64,000 bases of DNA, from NCBI RefSeq assembly GCF_020149935.1, contig NZ_CP083757.1, positions 2,133,501 to 2,197,500 of the forward strand. Reading direction: 5' to 3'. Position numbers and translations under genes: made by a program. How positions within the stretch are numbered: the stretch's first letter is position 1; the number at the start of each line of letters is the position of its first letter. Shown piece by piece: positions 52,334-62,511 of this stretch. This stretch comes from Marinilongibacter aquaticus (GTDB taxonomy: Bacteria; Bacteroidota; Bacteroidia; Cytophagales; Spirosomataceae). The notes under the pieces are model-generated. The model did not search any database, had not been told where the DNA came from, and saw only the letters and a list, made by a program, of their open reading frames with translations.

Positions 52334-53389
52334 ATGACAAAGAGATTTTCATCCTTACTCTGCCTCGGGCTCTTGCTGTTTGCCCTGCCTTGCTTATCCC
52401 AACAAAACTTACCGCAATTCAGAAATTTGGTAATGGAAGGCGGAGGCACCAAAGGCATTGCCTACGGTGGTGCTCTGATGGAATTGGAAGAAAAAGGCAT
52501 GCTCAAATCCGTCATTCGGGTAGCGGGCACATCTGCCGGAGCAATTCAGGCCTCTCTTTTGGCCATAGGTTATTCGGCCAAAGAAATTGCCGCAATTTTA
52601 AACCAAACGCCTGTAGAAAGTTTCAATGACGGTGGTTTTGTGGCCAGCAATGCCCACAGACTTTTTCACCAATACGGCTGGTTTCAGGGCGAAACATTTC
52701 TCGAAACCTTGGAAAATGTAATTGCCAACAGATTGGGCAACCGCAACCTTACTTTTGCCCAACTTCATGAACTGGCCAAAAGCTACCCTTTCAGAGACCT
52801 GTATGTAGTTGCCGCCGATCTTACCGTGCAACAATCTGTGGTGTTTTCTTACGAAACGCATCCCCAAATGCGAATTGCCGACGCCGTACGTATATCCATG
52901 TCGATTCCGCTCTATTATGAAGCCGTCTGGGCCAACAAAGAAGGCAAGGTTTTTGAAAAGCCCAAACCTTCGGACAATTGCCATCTTTATGTCGACGGCG
53001 GAATTCTTATGAATTACCCCATCGGTCTTTTCGACCATTCGAAATACATCGAGGGGCGTGAAGATGAAAAACAAAAGGTGTTCAATACCGAAACCTTGGG
53101 TTTCAGACTCGACAGGCCCGAACAAATTGACCAAGAGATCGAAAATGGACTGGGCATTGCTCCATATGAAATAGAGGATTTCAACTCGTACATGTCGGCC
53201 CTGACCAGTATTTTGATGCGGAATGTAAACAAAATCGAAAAAGAAGACATTCGCCGCACCATCTACATCAACGATTTGGGCATGTCGTCGCGGGTTCGCA
53301 AAGTTACCGAAGAGGAAAAACAACAAATGATGGAAAGCGGCCGCCGCGGTGTCAGCCAGTTTTTGATGCGTGAAATAATGGACAAGTAA
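52334..53389 (+). CDS. Patatin-like phospholipase
   Basis: A 351-residue exported protein (signal FSSLLCLGLLLFALPCLSQ). Patatin motifs are complete: oxyanion loop MEGGGTKGIAYGGAL, nucleophile elbow AGTSAGAIQASLL with Ser, and catalytic Asp in YVDGGILMNYP. Acts as lipid acyl hydrolase (phospholipase A type), probably in the periplasm or outer surface. It lies 460 bp from the Tat-exported phospholipase C, in a cluster with a SusCD uptake system. Confidence 0.9.
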   Translation: MTKRFSSLLCLGLLLFALPCLSQQNLPQFRNLVMEGGGTKGIAYGGALMELEEKGMLKSVIRVAGTSAGAIQASLLAIGYSAKEIAAILNQTPVESFNDGGFVASNAHRLFHQYGWFQGETFLETLENVIANRLGNRNLTFAQLHELAKSYPFRDLYVVAADLTVQQSVVFSYETHPQMRIADAVRISMSIPLYYEAVWANKEGKVFEKPKPSDNCHLYVDGGILMNYPIGLFDHSKYIEGREDEKQKVFNTETLGFRLDRPEQIDQEIENGLGIAPYEIEDFNSYMSALTSILMRNVNKIEKEDIRRTIYINDLGMSSRVRKVTEEEKQQMMESGRRGVSQFLMREIMDK

Positions 53390-53445
53390 GCCTCTGTTTT
53401 CTATATTTGGCTTTCAAATAAATCCATTCACACAAAAGAAAAACG

Positions 53446-53808
53446 ATGACAAAGTGCACACACAAAATCCTATTCACCTGTTTTAGCCTTCTTGTATTTA
53501 TAGCTTGCTCGAAAGACTCGGGCGATTCTTGCGTAGCTCCAAAAATTGAAGAAAACATTGTAGGCACATGGCTTGTCACTTCAGACCAAGACGACGAAAG
53601 CTACGAAGTGACGTTCAATGAAGACGGCAGCTTGAACGACCCCGAAGAGCTTTTTGGAGACAGTTGGGCCATCGACTCCGACGGACAACTTGCAGCCAGC
53701 TATTCCGGCGGCACAATTTATTATCCAGTGGTATCGAATAATTGCAATGAAATCAAACTGAAATTTGATTTCATTGAGACGATTCACATTTCGCTTAAAC
53801 GCAAGTAA
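53446..53808 (+). CDS. Lipocalin-like small lipoprotein
   Basis: A 120-residue lipoprotein (LLVFIACSKDSG, lipobox IAC). IVGTWLVTSDQDDESYEVTF and FNEDGSLNDPEELF match the lipocalin-like DUF folds (GxW start) of Bacteroidota. Ligand unknown. Between the patatin and PLC genes, ending at a strong shared terminator. Confidence 0.75.
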   Translation: MTKCTHKILFTCFSLLVFIACSKDSGDSCVAPKIEENIVGTWLVTSDQDDESYEVTFNEDGSLNDPEELFGDSWAIDSDGQLAASYSGGTIYYPVVSNNCNEIKLKFDFIETIHISLKRK

Positions 53809-53811
53809 GAT

Positions 53812-53842
53812 TTGCGGAGGCCGCGAAATGCGGCCTCCGCAA
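53812..53842. terminator. Bidirectional terminator between convergent genes
   Basis: Perfect 13-bp stem TTGCGGAGGCCGC (53812-53824) with GCGGCCTCCGCAA (53830-53842), 5-nt loop, between the lipocalin-like and phospholipase C genes. T-runs are short, but stem strength and position support termination on both strands. Confidence 0.7.
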
Positions 53843-53849
53843 CAATGCT

Positions 53850-56318
53850 TTATTTCCCGATCGCCGGATCAGAAATACTCGGTTTTCCCGTTTCCACTCT
53901 TCCGGCATAATGTGCCAGAAAACCATTTTCGGTTGACAATTTAAAATCGTACCAACCCTGATTCGAAGCCGTTTCAACAACAAAATTAGACTCGGCCTTA
54001 GGTTCAAGTGAAAGCACATTTTCAGTTTTTCGGTAATTCGATTCGCTGAAATCCACTTTCTTTAAAGATGCTCCAGTGTTTTTCACTTTTACACCCAATT
54101 TCCCTTTGGCCACCGTACACTGCGTGAGCAAACCATCCGTATGGCTTCCCACAAATTCGCGGAAATAACCGTTTGGCCCGTACACTCGCAAATGGTAATT
54201 CCCATTTTCAAAATTGGCCAATGGCCAAGTATATTTCAGCGTATCGCCTGCTTTCACAGCAAAAGCCCAACTGCCCACAGACTCGAAATTCGTACTGCCC
54301 GCTTTGCGGTAATTGCCCACAGCATACACATTGAAAGCCGCACCCAGTGCTTCTTCGCCAAAGAAATCATTCGACGCTTCGAATGCCATTTCAAACTGAG
54401 AACCGTCGGCACTAAGTTGACCATCCACATTTAATTCGTATTTCAATGCACAAGATGGCCTTGTTCCGGCTTCTTGTTTGGGTACAGCTTCAAAAGACGA
54501 ATCAATTTCATCGGCCGAAAGCGTTTTCCAGTTGTTCGGAATAGCTTTGAAACTCGCATTGTAAATACCCTGGACGAATTCATTGCGATCGAGCGATTTC
54601 GGCAGCTCGATTTTTTCGCCATTGTACGGCCTGAACACAGAAGTCAAATCGCCACTTACATTTCTTCTCCAAGAACTGATGTTCGACTCGACAACTTGTT
54701 TGCCCGTTTTCTTACTTAAAAACTTCTCCAAGAATTGGATCGTCGAAGTAATATCGAAAATTTCGGAGTTCACCCAACCTCCTCTAGACCAAGGCGAGGC
54801 CACCACCAAAGGCACGCGAAAGCCCAAGCCCACAGGACTGGTTCTGCTTTGCTCTTCTTTGAAACCAGCATTTACTTCTTCTTCTTTTGTCACAAATTCG
54901 CCCGCTGCACTTAAACCATTAGACATGAGTCCGCTTTCGGTATCTTTCGGGTTTGGAGCCACAAATGGCGGCACGTGATCGAAATAGCCGTCATTTTCAT
55001 CGTAATTCAAAATGAAGATGGTTTTCTTCCATACCTCTGGGTTTTTCGTCAAAATATCCAACACTTCTGAGATATACCATGCTCCGTACCAAGGGGCACT
55101 GGGGTGATCGGAGAATTTCTGCGGAGCCACCAACCAAGACACGGTAGGCAATGTACCCTCGTTCACATCTTTTCGGAAGCGGTGCAAAATATCGCCTTTC
55201 GGCACTTTGGTTTCGCGGCTTTCCGTGCCGTCCATATACGACATCAGTTCTACTTTATGATAATCTGGATCGCCCTCGTTGGTTGCAAAAGCCTTGCTGT
55301 GTAGACTTTTCTGACGAGCAGAAAGTGCATCGAAAGCCTCTTTGGTCCAACGCTCCAACTCCTTCTCTACTACCTCTTGTTGCTTTTTCTTCTTTACAAT
55401 TTCATCCGCAAACTCTCGTCTTTCCGTTTGGGCAAGTTTAATTTCAAGTATGCCGATTTCTTTTGGCAAAGCCTCTTTTCTTTCCTCCAAAAACTCGCGA
55501 TAAGAAGATTTGTACCGTACCCCAAAAACACTAAACCACTCCAAATTGTTGTCGGTGAAATTTGCCAAGAGCGAGTCGTCTTCGACCAAAGTAGGCAAGC
55601 TGATTTCGTTCTGATATACTTTCCATGAAATTCCGGCATCCTCTAAACGTTCTGGGAAAGTGGCCCACTCACCTTCATGCGAATAGTTCAATTCACCATT
55701 TCGTACACGGGCTTTTTCACCGTCGTGATGAGTTCTTCCTGTCCAAAAATAGCTTCGGTTTGTGGTTGTGCCTGTAAGCGATGCACAGAAATGTTGGTCA
55801 CAAACTGTAAAAGCATCTGCAAAGGCATAGTAAAACGGAATATCCTGACGCGAATAATAACCCATTGTCAGCGGAATATGCTTGTAGTCTTTGTTTCCGG
55901 GTCTTTTGGCTTCAATCCACCCATCGAATTTACCTTCGTTGCGGGCATCCACTTGGTCTTCCCACGAGTGCGGCACGCCGCCCATCCAAGTGGCTTTTGT
56001 ATCGTGAATATCCAAACGGAAAGGCGGATATCGACGCCCCTCTTTGTCGGGCTGAAACCACACCGGCTTTTTGTCTGGAAGATTGATCGCTCTCGGATCC
56101 CCAAATCCTCTTACACCGCGTAAAGTACCAAAACAATGGTCGAATGAACGGTTTTCTTGCATGAGCATAACCACATGCTCGGCATCGTAAAATGTAGTTT
56201 GTGGATCTGGCGATATGGCCAAAGCCTTTTGAATGGAAAGCGGCAGTGTGTTGAGCACGCCCGCCCCTCCAGAAAGGAGGGCAGCCTTTTTGAGAAAATC
56301 CCGTCTGGTACTTGTCAT
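53850..56318 (-). CDS. Phosphocholine-specific-type phospholipase C, Tat-exported
   Basis: An 822-residue enzyme with a Tat signal (MTSTRRDFLKKAALLSGG) and PLC phosphoesterase domain: HVVMLMQENRSFDHCFGTLR, DFFTVCDQHFCASLTGT-like stretch (AFTVCDQHFCASLTGTTTNR), FILNYDENDGYFDHVPPF, and two C-terminal DUF756-like beta domains (about 640-720 and 740-815). Bacterial acid-phosphatase-like phospholipase C; releases head group phosphate esters from phospholipids outside the cytoplasm. A terminator separates it from susD upstream. Confidence 0.93.
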   Translation of the reverse strand: MTSTRRDFLKKAALLSGGAGVLNTLPLSIQKALAISPDPQTTFYDAEHVVMLMQENRSFDHCFGTLRGVRGFGDPRAINLPDKKPVWFQPDKEGRRYPPFRLDIHDTKATWMGGVPHSWEDQVDARNEGKFDGWIEAKRPGNKDYKHIPLTMGYYSRQDIPFYYAFADAFTVCDQHFCASLTGTTTNRSYFWTGRTHHDGEKARVRNGELNYSHEGEWATFPERLEDAGISWKVYQNEISLPTLVEDDSLLANFTDNNLEWFSVFGVRYKSSYREFLEERKEALPKEIGILEIKLAQTERREFADEIVKKKKQQEVVEKELERWTKEAFDALSARQKSLHSKAFATNEGDPDYHKVELMSYMDGTESRETKVPKGDILHRFRKDVNEGTLPTVSWLVAPQKFSDHPSAPWYGAWYISEVLDILTKNPEVWKKTIFILNYDENDGYFDHVPPFVAPNPKDTESGLMSNGLSAAGEFVTKEEEVNAGFKEEQSRTSPVGLGFRVPLVVASPWSRGGWVNSEIFDITSTIQFLEKFLSKKTGKQVVESNISSWRRNVSGDLTSVFRPYNGEKIELPKSLDRNEFVQGIYNASFKAIPNNWKTLSADEIDSSFEAVPKQEAGTRPSCALKYELNVDGQLSADGSQFEMAFEASNDFFGEEALGAAFNVYAVGNYRKAGSTNFESVGSWAFAVKAGDTLKYTWPLANFENGNYHLRVYGPNGYFREFVGSHTDGLLTQCTVAKGKLGVKVKNTGASLKKVDFSESNYRKTENVLSLEPKAESNFVVETASNQGWYDFKLSTENGFLAHYAGRVETGKPSISDPAIGK

Positions 56319-56437
56319 TGGGTTTGAGTTTGTTCTGATAATTTCATCAAAAATAGCAAATGCCTCGATGATCTAAAGTTTTTCATGCGAACAAGGCCAA
56401 AGGTTAAAATTCGCTTAACAATTGAACGGCCGAAACG

Positions 56438-56466
56438 AAAAAATCCGCCGCTTATGCAGCGACGGA
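56438..56466 (-). terminator. Terminator of the susCD operon
   Basis: TCCGCCGC (56444-56451) pairs with GCGACGGA (56459-56466) with one mismatch; on the minus strand a six-T run follows (complement of 56438-56443). Located 22 nt past susD. Confidence 0.7.
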
Positions 56467-56487
56467 CTCTCATTTTTGCGTTCAAAA

Positions 56488-57963
56488 TCAATATCCTGAA
56501 TTCTGCTCCAAATTAGGATTCGCATCCAATTGTTGCTGCGGAATAGGATAAAGTACCTGATAATCTTTGGCATCCCAACCTCTTTCGCGGCCACCGGAAA
56601 TGAATTTTCCATGACGAATCAAATCTTCGCGACGAAGGCCTTCACTGTAAAATTCTCTGGCTCTTTCGGCCAGCAAGAAATCGCGAAGCGACTCTTTCGA
56701 GCCAAAGTCCGCTAAAGACTTGTCGGGCAAACCCGCCCTTTCTTGAATTTGATTGATCAAATCGATCGATTCGGCATTGGGCCCGTTCATCTCGTTCAAA
56801 GCTTCTGCTCGACAAAGCAAAATATCAGCGTAGCGAATGTAAGGAATATCGTTTCCATTGTTTTCGCCTACAGCATTTGGATCCGGCACATATTTAAAAC
56901 TGCGTACATTGTCCAAGGCTTTCCCGCTTCCGTCTTCCACAAGCTCCACTTCACTTCCGTTCAAATCCACATAATCGGTCACGAACAGTTTTCTTCTTTC
57001 ATCTGCTTCATCGAAAGTTTTATAAAAAGCCGTGTAGGTTCGAAACTGAGCCCCGTAGTTCACCCAATTGCTCTGAATGGGATAATTGGGCGGGAAAGCG
57101 TGAGCCATATAATTGTTTTGATACCCACTTTGGGCGATGCACGGTGCACGATATATGAACTCCATATTGCTCTCTCCATCTACCGAAAACAATTTGGTAT
57201 AATCGGCATAAAGGGCGTAATGGTTCAAATCGATCAATTTTTTGGCGGTTTCGGCGGCCTTTTCCCAGTTTTTTTGATGCATGTACAGTTTGGTCAGCAC
57301 ACCCAAGGCCGCTCCTTTACTGGCCCGCCCAACCAACTCTTCTTCAACGGGAAGGCTTTCTGCAGCAAACTCCAAATCGGCCACCACATAATCGACAAAC
57401 TCTTGGGCACTGGGCCTTGGCGTAGACTTGCCTATGGCTTCGATTTCATCGGGCGAAGCCCCAGAAGGCACTTCAATAATTGGCGTTGGGCCCCAAAGGT
57501 TCAGCAAAAAGTAATACGATGAAGCCCGAATGAAGCGAGCTTCTCCTTTCACCAAACTCACAGTTTCTTCATCCAAACTTTCGAGTTGTCCGGCCACATC
57601 GAGCACGGTATTCGCACTGGCAATGGCTTGATACATTTTATTCCAAAAGCCGTTCAGCAAGCTTTCGTTTACTGGCCAGACAAATTGAATGAAAGGCACC
57701 GCCTGACGCTCGAGTCCACCGCCCGATTCAAAAGACACATCGGTATTGAACTCATTGAACATGAACGTGTAATTGCGACTGTCGTAGGCAATGATCCGCG
57801 AACGGGCGTAAGCCCCTGTCAACAAAGCATCTACACCCGTTTTGTCTTTCAAGAAAACATTCGGGTCGTACTGGGTGTACACCTCTTCTTTTAAAAATTC
57901 TTTACACGAAAAGGTGGTAAGGACCAAACACAGGCCCAAAGAGATTTTCAATATATTTTTCAT
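56488..57963 (-). CDS. SusD/RagB-family nutrient-binding lipoprotein
   Basis: A 491-residue lipoprotein (LGLCLVLTTFSCKEFLKEEV, lipobox FSC). TPR-like SusD fold with SSYYFLLNLWGPTPII, VLTKLYMHQKNWEKAAETAK, IRYADILLCRAEALNEM and YPIPQQQLDANPNLEQNSGY. Caps the SusC porin and captures substrate at the cell surface. 10 bp after susC. Substrate unknown; position next to two phospholipases suggests a lipid-derived or organophosphate ligand. Confidence 0.95.
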   Translation of the reverse strand: MKNILKISLGLCLVLTTFSCKEFLKEEVYTQYDPNVFLKDKTGVDALLTGAYARSRIIAYDSRNYTFMFNEFNTDVSFESGGGLERQAVPFIQFVWPVNESLLNGFWNKMYQAIASANTVLDVAGQLESLDEETVSLVKGEARFIRASSYYFLLNLWGPTPIIEVPSGASPDEIEAIGKSTPRPSAQEFVDYVVADLEFAAESLPVEEELVGRASKGAALGVLTKLYMHQKNWEKAAETAKKLIDLNHYALYADYTKLFSVDGESNMEFIYRAPCIAQSGYQNNYMAHAFPPNYPIQSNWVNYGAQFRTYTAFYKTFDEADERRKLFVTDYVDLNGSEVELVEDGSGKALDNVRSFKYVPDPNAVGENNGNDIPYIRYADILLCRAEALNEMNGPNAESIDLINQIQERAGLPDKSLADFGSKESLRDFLLAERAREFYSEGLRREDLIRHGKFISGGRERGWDAKDYQVLYPIPQQQLDANPNLEQNSGY

Positions 57964-57973
57964 AGCAATTTTC

Positions 57974-60900
57974 TTAAAAAGTTATGTTCAAGCCGAAACG
58001 CATGGTACGGTTTAAAGGATAATCGTTGTAATTGGCTTTGCCCAAGCCTCCACTGGCACCGTCGGAAGTGGCATTGGCATCGGGATCAAAGCCATCCATT
58101 TTGGTGAAGGTCAAAATGTTATCCATCGCAGCATACACATGCAGAGCCGAAATGGCCTTTTTGTCGGCCAAAGGCACATCATAACCCAAAATCACATTTT
58201 TCAAACGGAAGAAAGAGGCATCCTGCACAGTCAACGAATTCACCAACCTCCCTGAAAAATAAGCCGAAGAATTCACCCCTGAAGGATACTTTTCTGACGG
58301 ATTTTCGGGTGTCCAACGGTTCAAATAATATTTTGCAATTCGGTTTCTGTATTCGTTGGTCGGCACCAAGGTTTCGGCCACGTTCGCATTGAAAGTTTGA
58401 ATGCCCGTGACAGCCTGCATGAAGACATCGAGAGTAAAGCCCTTGTAATCGAAATGGTTGTTCAAACCTATAGTCATACTCGGAAAAGGATCACCCAAAA
58501 TCACCTGATCATCGGCGTTGATTTGGCCGTCTTTGTTTTGATCGACAAACTTCACTTCCCCAGGTTTCGCCGAAGGCTGGGCAGATGCCTGCACTTCTTC
58601 TTGATTTTGGAATATTCCCGCAATTTCATATCCGTAATACGATTGCATCGGGCTGCCCTCTGTCACCAAAAGGTAGTTGCCCAAAAAGCTGCCCAAATTT
58701 CCTGTAAGCACTTGCGGGATAAAATCAGGCAATTCCACCACTTCGTTTTTCAAGGTAGAAACCGTAAGCATGGAGTTCCATTGGAAATTCTTGCGGTCGA
58801 TGTTCACGCTGTTGAGGCCGATATCAAATCCACGGTTTTGCACTTTCCCGAAATTCACCCGAATCGAAGAATACCCTACCACAGAAGGCAGCGGTTTGTT
58901 GAAGAGCTGATCGGAAGTCGTTCTCACATAATACTCGACACTCCCGTGCAAGCGGTTGTTCAACAATCCATAATCCAGGCCAATGTTCACTTCGGATGTC
59001 GTCTCCCATTTCAGATTGGCATTGGGCAAGCGGGCAGGCACCACACCTTGATAGATGGCATCGCCAAAAACTGCCGAACCACCCGAAACGAGCGTTTGAA
59101 GCGTCTCGTAGTTGTTGATGCCCTGATTCCCCAATTTCCCATAGCCCAATCTCAATTTCAGTTCGTTGATGGTTCTACCCAAATTGCCAAAGAAAGGCTC
59201 GTCGGAAATTCTCCAGCCCAAAGCAGCAGAAGGGAAGACCGCATATTTCTGCGATTCGGAAAAACGCGAAGTCCCGTCGATACGTACCGAAGCTGTAAGT
59301 AGATAACGGTCTTTCAAACCGTAATTCAAACGCCCCAACACACTGTGCAACCTGTTTCGGCTGCGGTTGGATTGCACGGCATCGCCGTTGTCGTTGTCGC
59401 CACTTTGCAACAGATCCGCTCCGGTGACATCCGAAAGAAAACCCCTACTGCTCGCCTGCACCGACGTGTACATAAACTGCTCGAAGGTTGTTCCGGCCAA
59501 TAAACCCAGTTGCTGGTTTTGCCCGATGTCTTTATTGTAGTTCAGCAAAAACTCCGTCATCCAGTGCGTATTGTCATCCGCCGAACGCGAACCCACACCT
59601 CCACTCGAAAGCCCGGTGATTGTCTGTCGATCTTTGTACGACGAGGCCATCGAACTCACAATATCTCCGCCAACACGAATGGTACCCGTCAAGTCTTTTG
59701 TGAAATGCACGTTCGTGGCCAGTGTGCCATAAAAAGTATTTTTCACCTGTGGCCTTTTCCAGCCGTAAAGAATAGCTTCGGGGTTGTCGATGGCAATGAA
59801 ACTGTTTTGATAATACCTTCCATTTTCATTCAATCCCGAGGGCAATGTCGGATCGAAAAGCAAAGCTGTATTCACCACACCCGCGTTTTCGTTCACGCTC
59901 GTACTCGGAGCCGTCAGGTTGTACATGCTGCGTGTAATGTTCATGTTCAATTTGAAATCGATGAATTCCTTGGGTTTGAAATTCAAATTTGTACGGGCAT
60001 TGATTTTGCTGAAGTCGGTATCCTTAATCAAACCGTCTTGATAGAAATAATTGAGCCCAACATAATAACTGCTCTTCTCTGCCCCGCCTGAAAGCGAAAG
60101 TTGATGGTTGGTTACGGGAGCAGACTGCTTGAAAACCACATCTTGCCAATCTGTGCCTTTCCCAACCTGAGCAATTTCTGCATCTGTATAAATGGCATCT
60201 TTGCCTTCTGCAATACGTATATCATTCAAGGTTTGCATGTATTGCTCTCCATTGAGCATATCCATGTGTTTGGCCACTTTCTGCACACCGTAGTATGCAC
60301 TGTATTTCAATTCGGTTTTGTCTTTCTTGCCACTCTTGGTCGTAATCAGCACTACGCCATTGGCCGCACGCGTACCGTAAATGGCCGAAGAAGAAGCGTC
60401 TTTCAAAACCTCAATCGACTCAATATCTTCTGGACTGAGGTCGGATATCGACACCGAAGGCAAGCCATCCACCACATAAAGCACGCCGTTGCTGCCATTT
60501 ATCGAATTCACGCCACGAATCTGCACACGTGTGCCACTTCCTGGAGCAGAACTACTCTGGCTCACCATCACCCCAGAGGCCTTGCCGTTGATCAATTGAG
60601 CCGCATTGTAATTGGCCCCTTGCGTAAAATTTTCTTCACTTACAGAGACTACCGCCCCTGTGATGTCGCGTTTCTTTTGCTGCCCGTAGCCCACCACAAC
60701 CACTTCGTTCAGCTTGGCTATGTCTTCCTGCAAAACCACTTCCAATTGATTTTTGCCCGCCAATGTCACGTCCTGACTCAAATAACCGATGAAAGAAACC
60801 GTAAGGGCATTCACAGTTTCGGGTACCGTAAGCGTAAACTTTCCTTCCACATCTGTGATGGTACCGATCGTCGTTCCTTTCGCCAAAACCGTGGCTCCGA

Positions 60901-61396
60901 TCACAGGCTGCCCTTCTGCATCTTTCACCACGCCTTTCAATACCTTTTCGACGGTCATCATCTGCACCATTGATGCGGCAGAATAACCCAATCCCTTTTT
61001 GGTATAGCCCTGCACAACCATATGACTTGTGGATTCCAAACGCTCAATCTGTTTCAATTTCCGTTCAATTCGGCTCAGTTTGCGGCTGCCTTCCAAGGCT
61101 TTCGGATAAATGGTGTAATACCGCGAGCCAATGAGCTTGAATTTGTAATTGACCTTGCTCAATACGGCATTCAAGACCTTGTTGAGGTCTTCCCCCGAAT
61201 TCAGGGCAAAATCCACGCTCAAGTCCTTCATGCGGTTGCTTTCGTAGGAAAAGAACACATGGTAGGTTTCACTTATTTCATTCAGCACCTCGATCAAAGG
61301 CCTTTTTTTATCGTGTAATTCTTCAGCCCTCAGCGGCAAAGCCACAAGCAGGGCATAGGCCATTATGGCCATGTATTTCAATAGTTTTGCTTTCAT
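57974..61396 (-). CDS. SusC/RagA TonB-dependent receptor with STN domain
   Basis: A 1140-residue outer-membrane receptor. Signal peptide, an STN signalling domain (residues about 30-105), carboxypeptidase-regulatory-like domain (VLKGVVKDAEGQPVIGATVL), plug with KLNEVVVVGYGQQKKRDITG, and a 22-strand barrel ending NRTMRFGLNITF. The STN domain marks a signal-transducing receptor that contacts the FecR-type anti-sigma encoded just upstream. It imports the ligand captured by SusD using TonB energy. Confidence 0.96.
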   Translation of the reverse strand: MKAKLLKYMAIMAYALLVALPLRAEELHDKKRPLIEVLNEISETYHVFFSYESNRMKDLSVDFALNSGEDLNKVLNAVLSKVNYKFKLIGSRYYTIYPKALEGSRKLSRIERKLKQIERLESTSHMVVQGYTKKGLGYSAASMVQMMTVEKVLKGVVKDAEGQPVIGATVLAKGTTIGTITDVEGKFTLTVPETVNALTVSFIGYLSQDVTLAGKNQLEVVLQEDIAKLNEVVVVGYGQQKKRDITGAVVSVSEENFTQGANYNAAQLINGKASGVMVSQSSSAPGSGTRVQIRGVNSINGSNGVLYVVDGLPSVSISDLSPEDIESIEVLKDASSSAIYGTRAANGVVLITTKSGKKDKTELKYSAYYGVQKVAKHMDMLNGEQYMQTLNDIRIAEGKDAIYTDAEIAQVGKGTDWQDVVFKQSAPVTNHQLSLSGGAEKSSYYVGLNYFYQDGLIKDTDFSKINARTNLNFKPKEFIDFKLNMNITRSMYNLTAPSTSVNENAGVVNTALLFDPTLPSGLNENGRYYQNSFIAIDNPEAILYGWKRPQVKNTFYGTLATNVHFTKDLTGTIRVGGDIVSSMASSYKDRQTITGLSSGGVGSRSADDNTHWMTEFLLNYNKDIGQNQQLGLLAGTTFEQFMYTSVQASSRGFLSDVTGADLLQSGDNDNGDAVQSNRSRNRLHSVLGRLNYGLKDRYLLTASVRIDGTSRFSESQKYAVFPSAALGWRISDEPFFGNLGRTINELKLRLGYGKLGNQGINNYETLQTLVSGGSAVFGDAIYQGVVPARLPNANLKWETTSEVNIGLDYGLLNNRLHGSVEYYVRTTSDQLFNKPLPSVVGYSSIRVNFGKVQNRGFDIGLNSVNIDRKNFQWNSMLTVSTLKNEVVELPDFIPQVLTGNLGSFLGNYLLVTEGSPMQSYYGYEIAGIFQNQEEVQASAQPSAKPGEVKFVDQNKDGQINADDQVILGDPFPSMTIGLNNHFDYKGFTLDVFMQAVTGIQTFNANVAETLVPTNEYRNRIAKYYLNRWTPENPSEKYPSGVNSSAYFSGRLVNSLTVQDASFFRLKNVILGYDVPLADKKAISALHVYAAMDNILTFTKMDGFDPDANATSDGASGGLGKANYNDYPLNRTMRFGLNITF

Positions 61397-61418
61397 TTGA
61401 TTTGCTTTTTGGTTGAAT

Positions 61419-62399
61419 TTATTCTACTGTCAAGTGGTTGATTTCTTTGTTGTAATCCAGTTTCAGGCCTGTTGTGTTTCTAAGAATTTCGAGGCACAAC
61501 GGTAAATTGTCTATCGGCCAGCTCATCGTGTAGAAATTGTTATTCGATTGCTCTTTCGCAGTGTAATCCAGTCCATAGATTTCCTTCACTTTTTCCAATA
61601 TTTCGACAAGGCTTGCCTGCGAAAACTCGACAACGCCGCTTTTCCAAGATTTGGCCGTAAGGTCTATCTTCTCCGACCTTTTGAGCGTTTTGGTGTTTTC
61701 TGAATAGGCCACAAAATCTCCAGGCTTCATGGCCACGCGTTCTTGCGTTTCAGCCAAAACGAGTTCCACTTTTCCTTCTTCCAAATACACATCGGTCTTT
61801 CCCTTTCGTGCATTCACATTGAACTCCGTGCCCAAAACCTCTACATTGAGCCCTGCCGTTTCCACACTGAATTTCGAACCCAAACTGGGGTATTTTTTCA
61901 CCTTGAAGAAAGCCTCTCCTTCCAATTTGACCTGTCGTACGGCCTGCTCTTTCCAGTTTCTGAAATATTCGATCCGCGAATGGGCATTCAGGTTCACCAA
62001 CGATCCGTCGGGCAGATGCAATTCCTTTTGCTCGCCATAGGCCGTTTCTACCACAACCGGACTTCTGTATTCCCAAACTTTATAAGACAGGAAACCAAAT
62101 ACGAGAAGCAGGGCGGCCGCCCATGGCAATACGCGTATATTCTTCGCCCAAACAAAAAACGGATAGGCCCTTTCTTCCACCTCAATTTGCTCCATTGTTC
62201 TTTGCCTGATCCTCTGCTTTACGGCCTGCTCAAGGTCTGGATAAGCCTTCAAATTGGGCTCCAGTTTTTTGTAAAGGCTCTCGGGGTTCGTTGCATAAAT
62301 CGGAATGGCATCCAGAATCAGTTGAATCTCCAATTCATTGCACTTTCCCTGATGAAATTTTAGCAACAATGCTTCAAAATCATGCTCGTTTATATTCAT
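61419..62399 (-). CDS. FecR-family anti-sigma factor
   Basis: A 326-residue membrane protein: cytoplasmic N-terminus, one transmembrane helix (VLPWAAALLLVFGFLSYKVW), FecR domain (VETAYGEQKELHLPDGSLVN, VLGTEFNVNARKGKTDVYLE) and DUF4974 C-terminus. Receives the signal from the STN domain of SusC in the periplasm and releases the sigma factor encoded divergently. 22 bp before susC. Confidence 0.95.
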   Translation of the reverse strand: MNINEHDFEALLLKFHQGKCNELEIQLILDAIPIYATNPESLYKKLEPNLKAYPDLEQAVKQRIRQRTMEQIEVEERAYPFFVWAKNIRVLPWAAALLLVFGFLSYKVWEYRSPVVVETAYGEQKELHLPDGSLVNLNAHSRIEYFRNWKEQAVRQVKLEGEAFFKVKKYPSLGSKFSVETAGLNVEVLGTEFNVNARKGKTDVYLEEGKVELVLAETQERVAMKPGDFVAYSENTKTLKRSEKIDLTAKSWKSGVVEFSQASLVEILEKVKEIYGLDYTAKEQSNNNFYTMSWPIDNLPLCLEILRNTTGLKLDYNKEINHLTVE

Positions 62400-62511
62400 T
62401 TCCTTTTCCTAGATTTTTTATGAATAACTTTACTTTCAATCCGAAGAAAACTTAGATTCGTACTACTTTTGAATTCTTTTTTTATGTTTTTTTCTTCAGA
62501 AAAAACCACTA

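Noticed and set aside
60101..60973. 290-codon plus-strand frame
   Set aside because: Antisense to susC, rich in His, Cys and Phe typical of a shadow.
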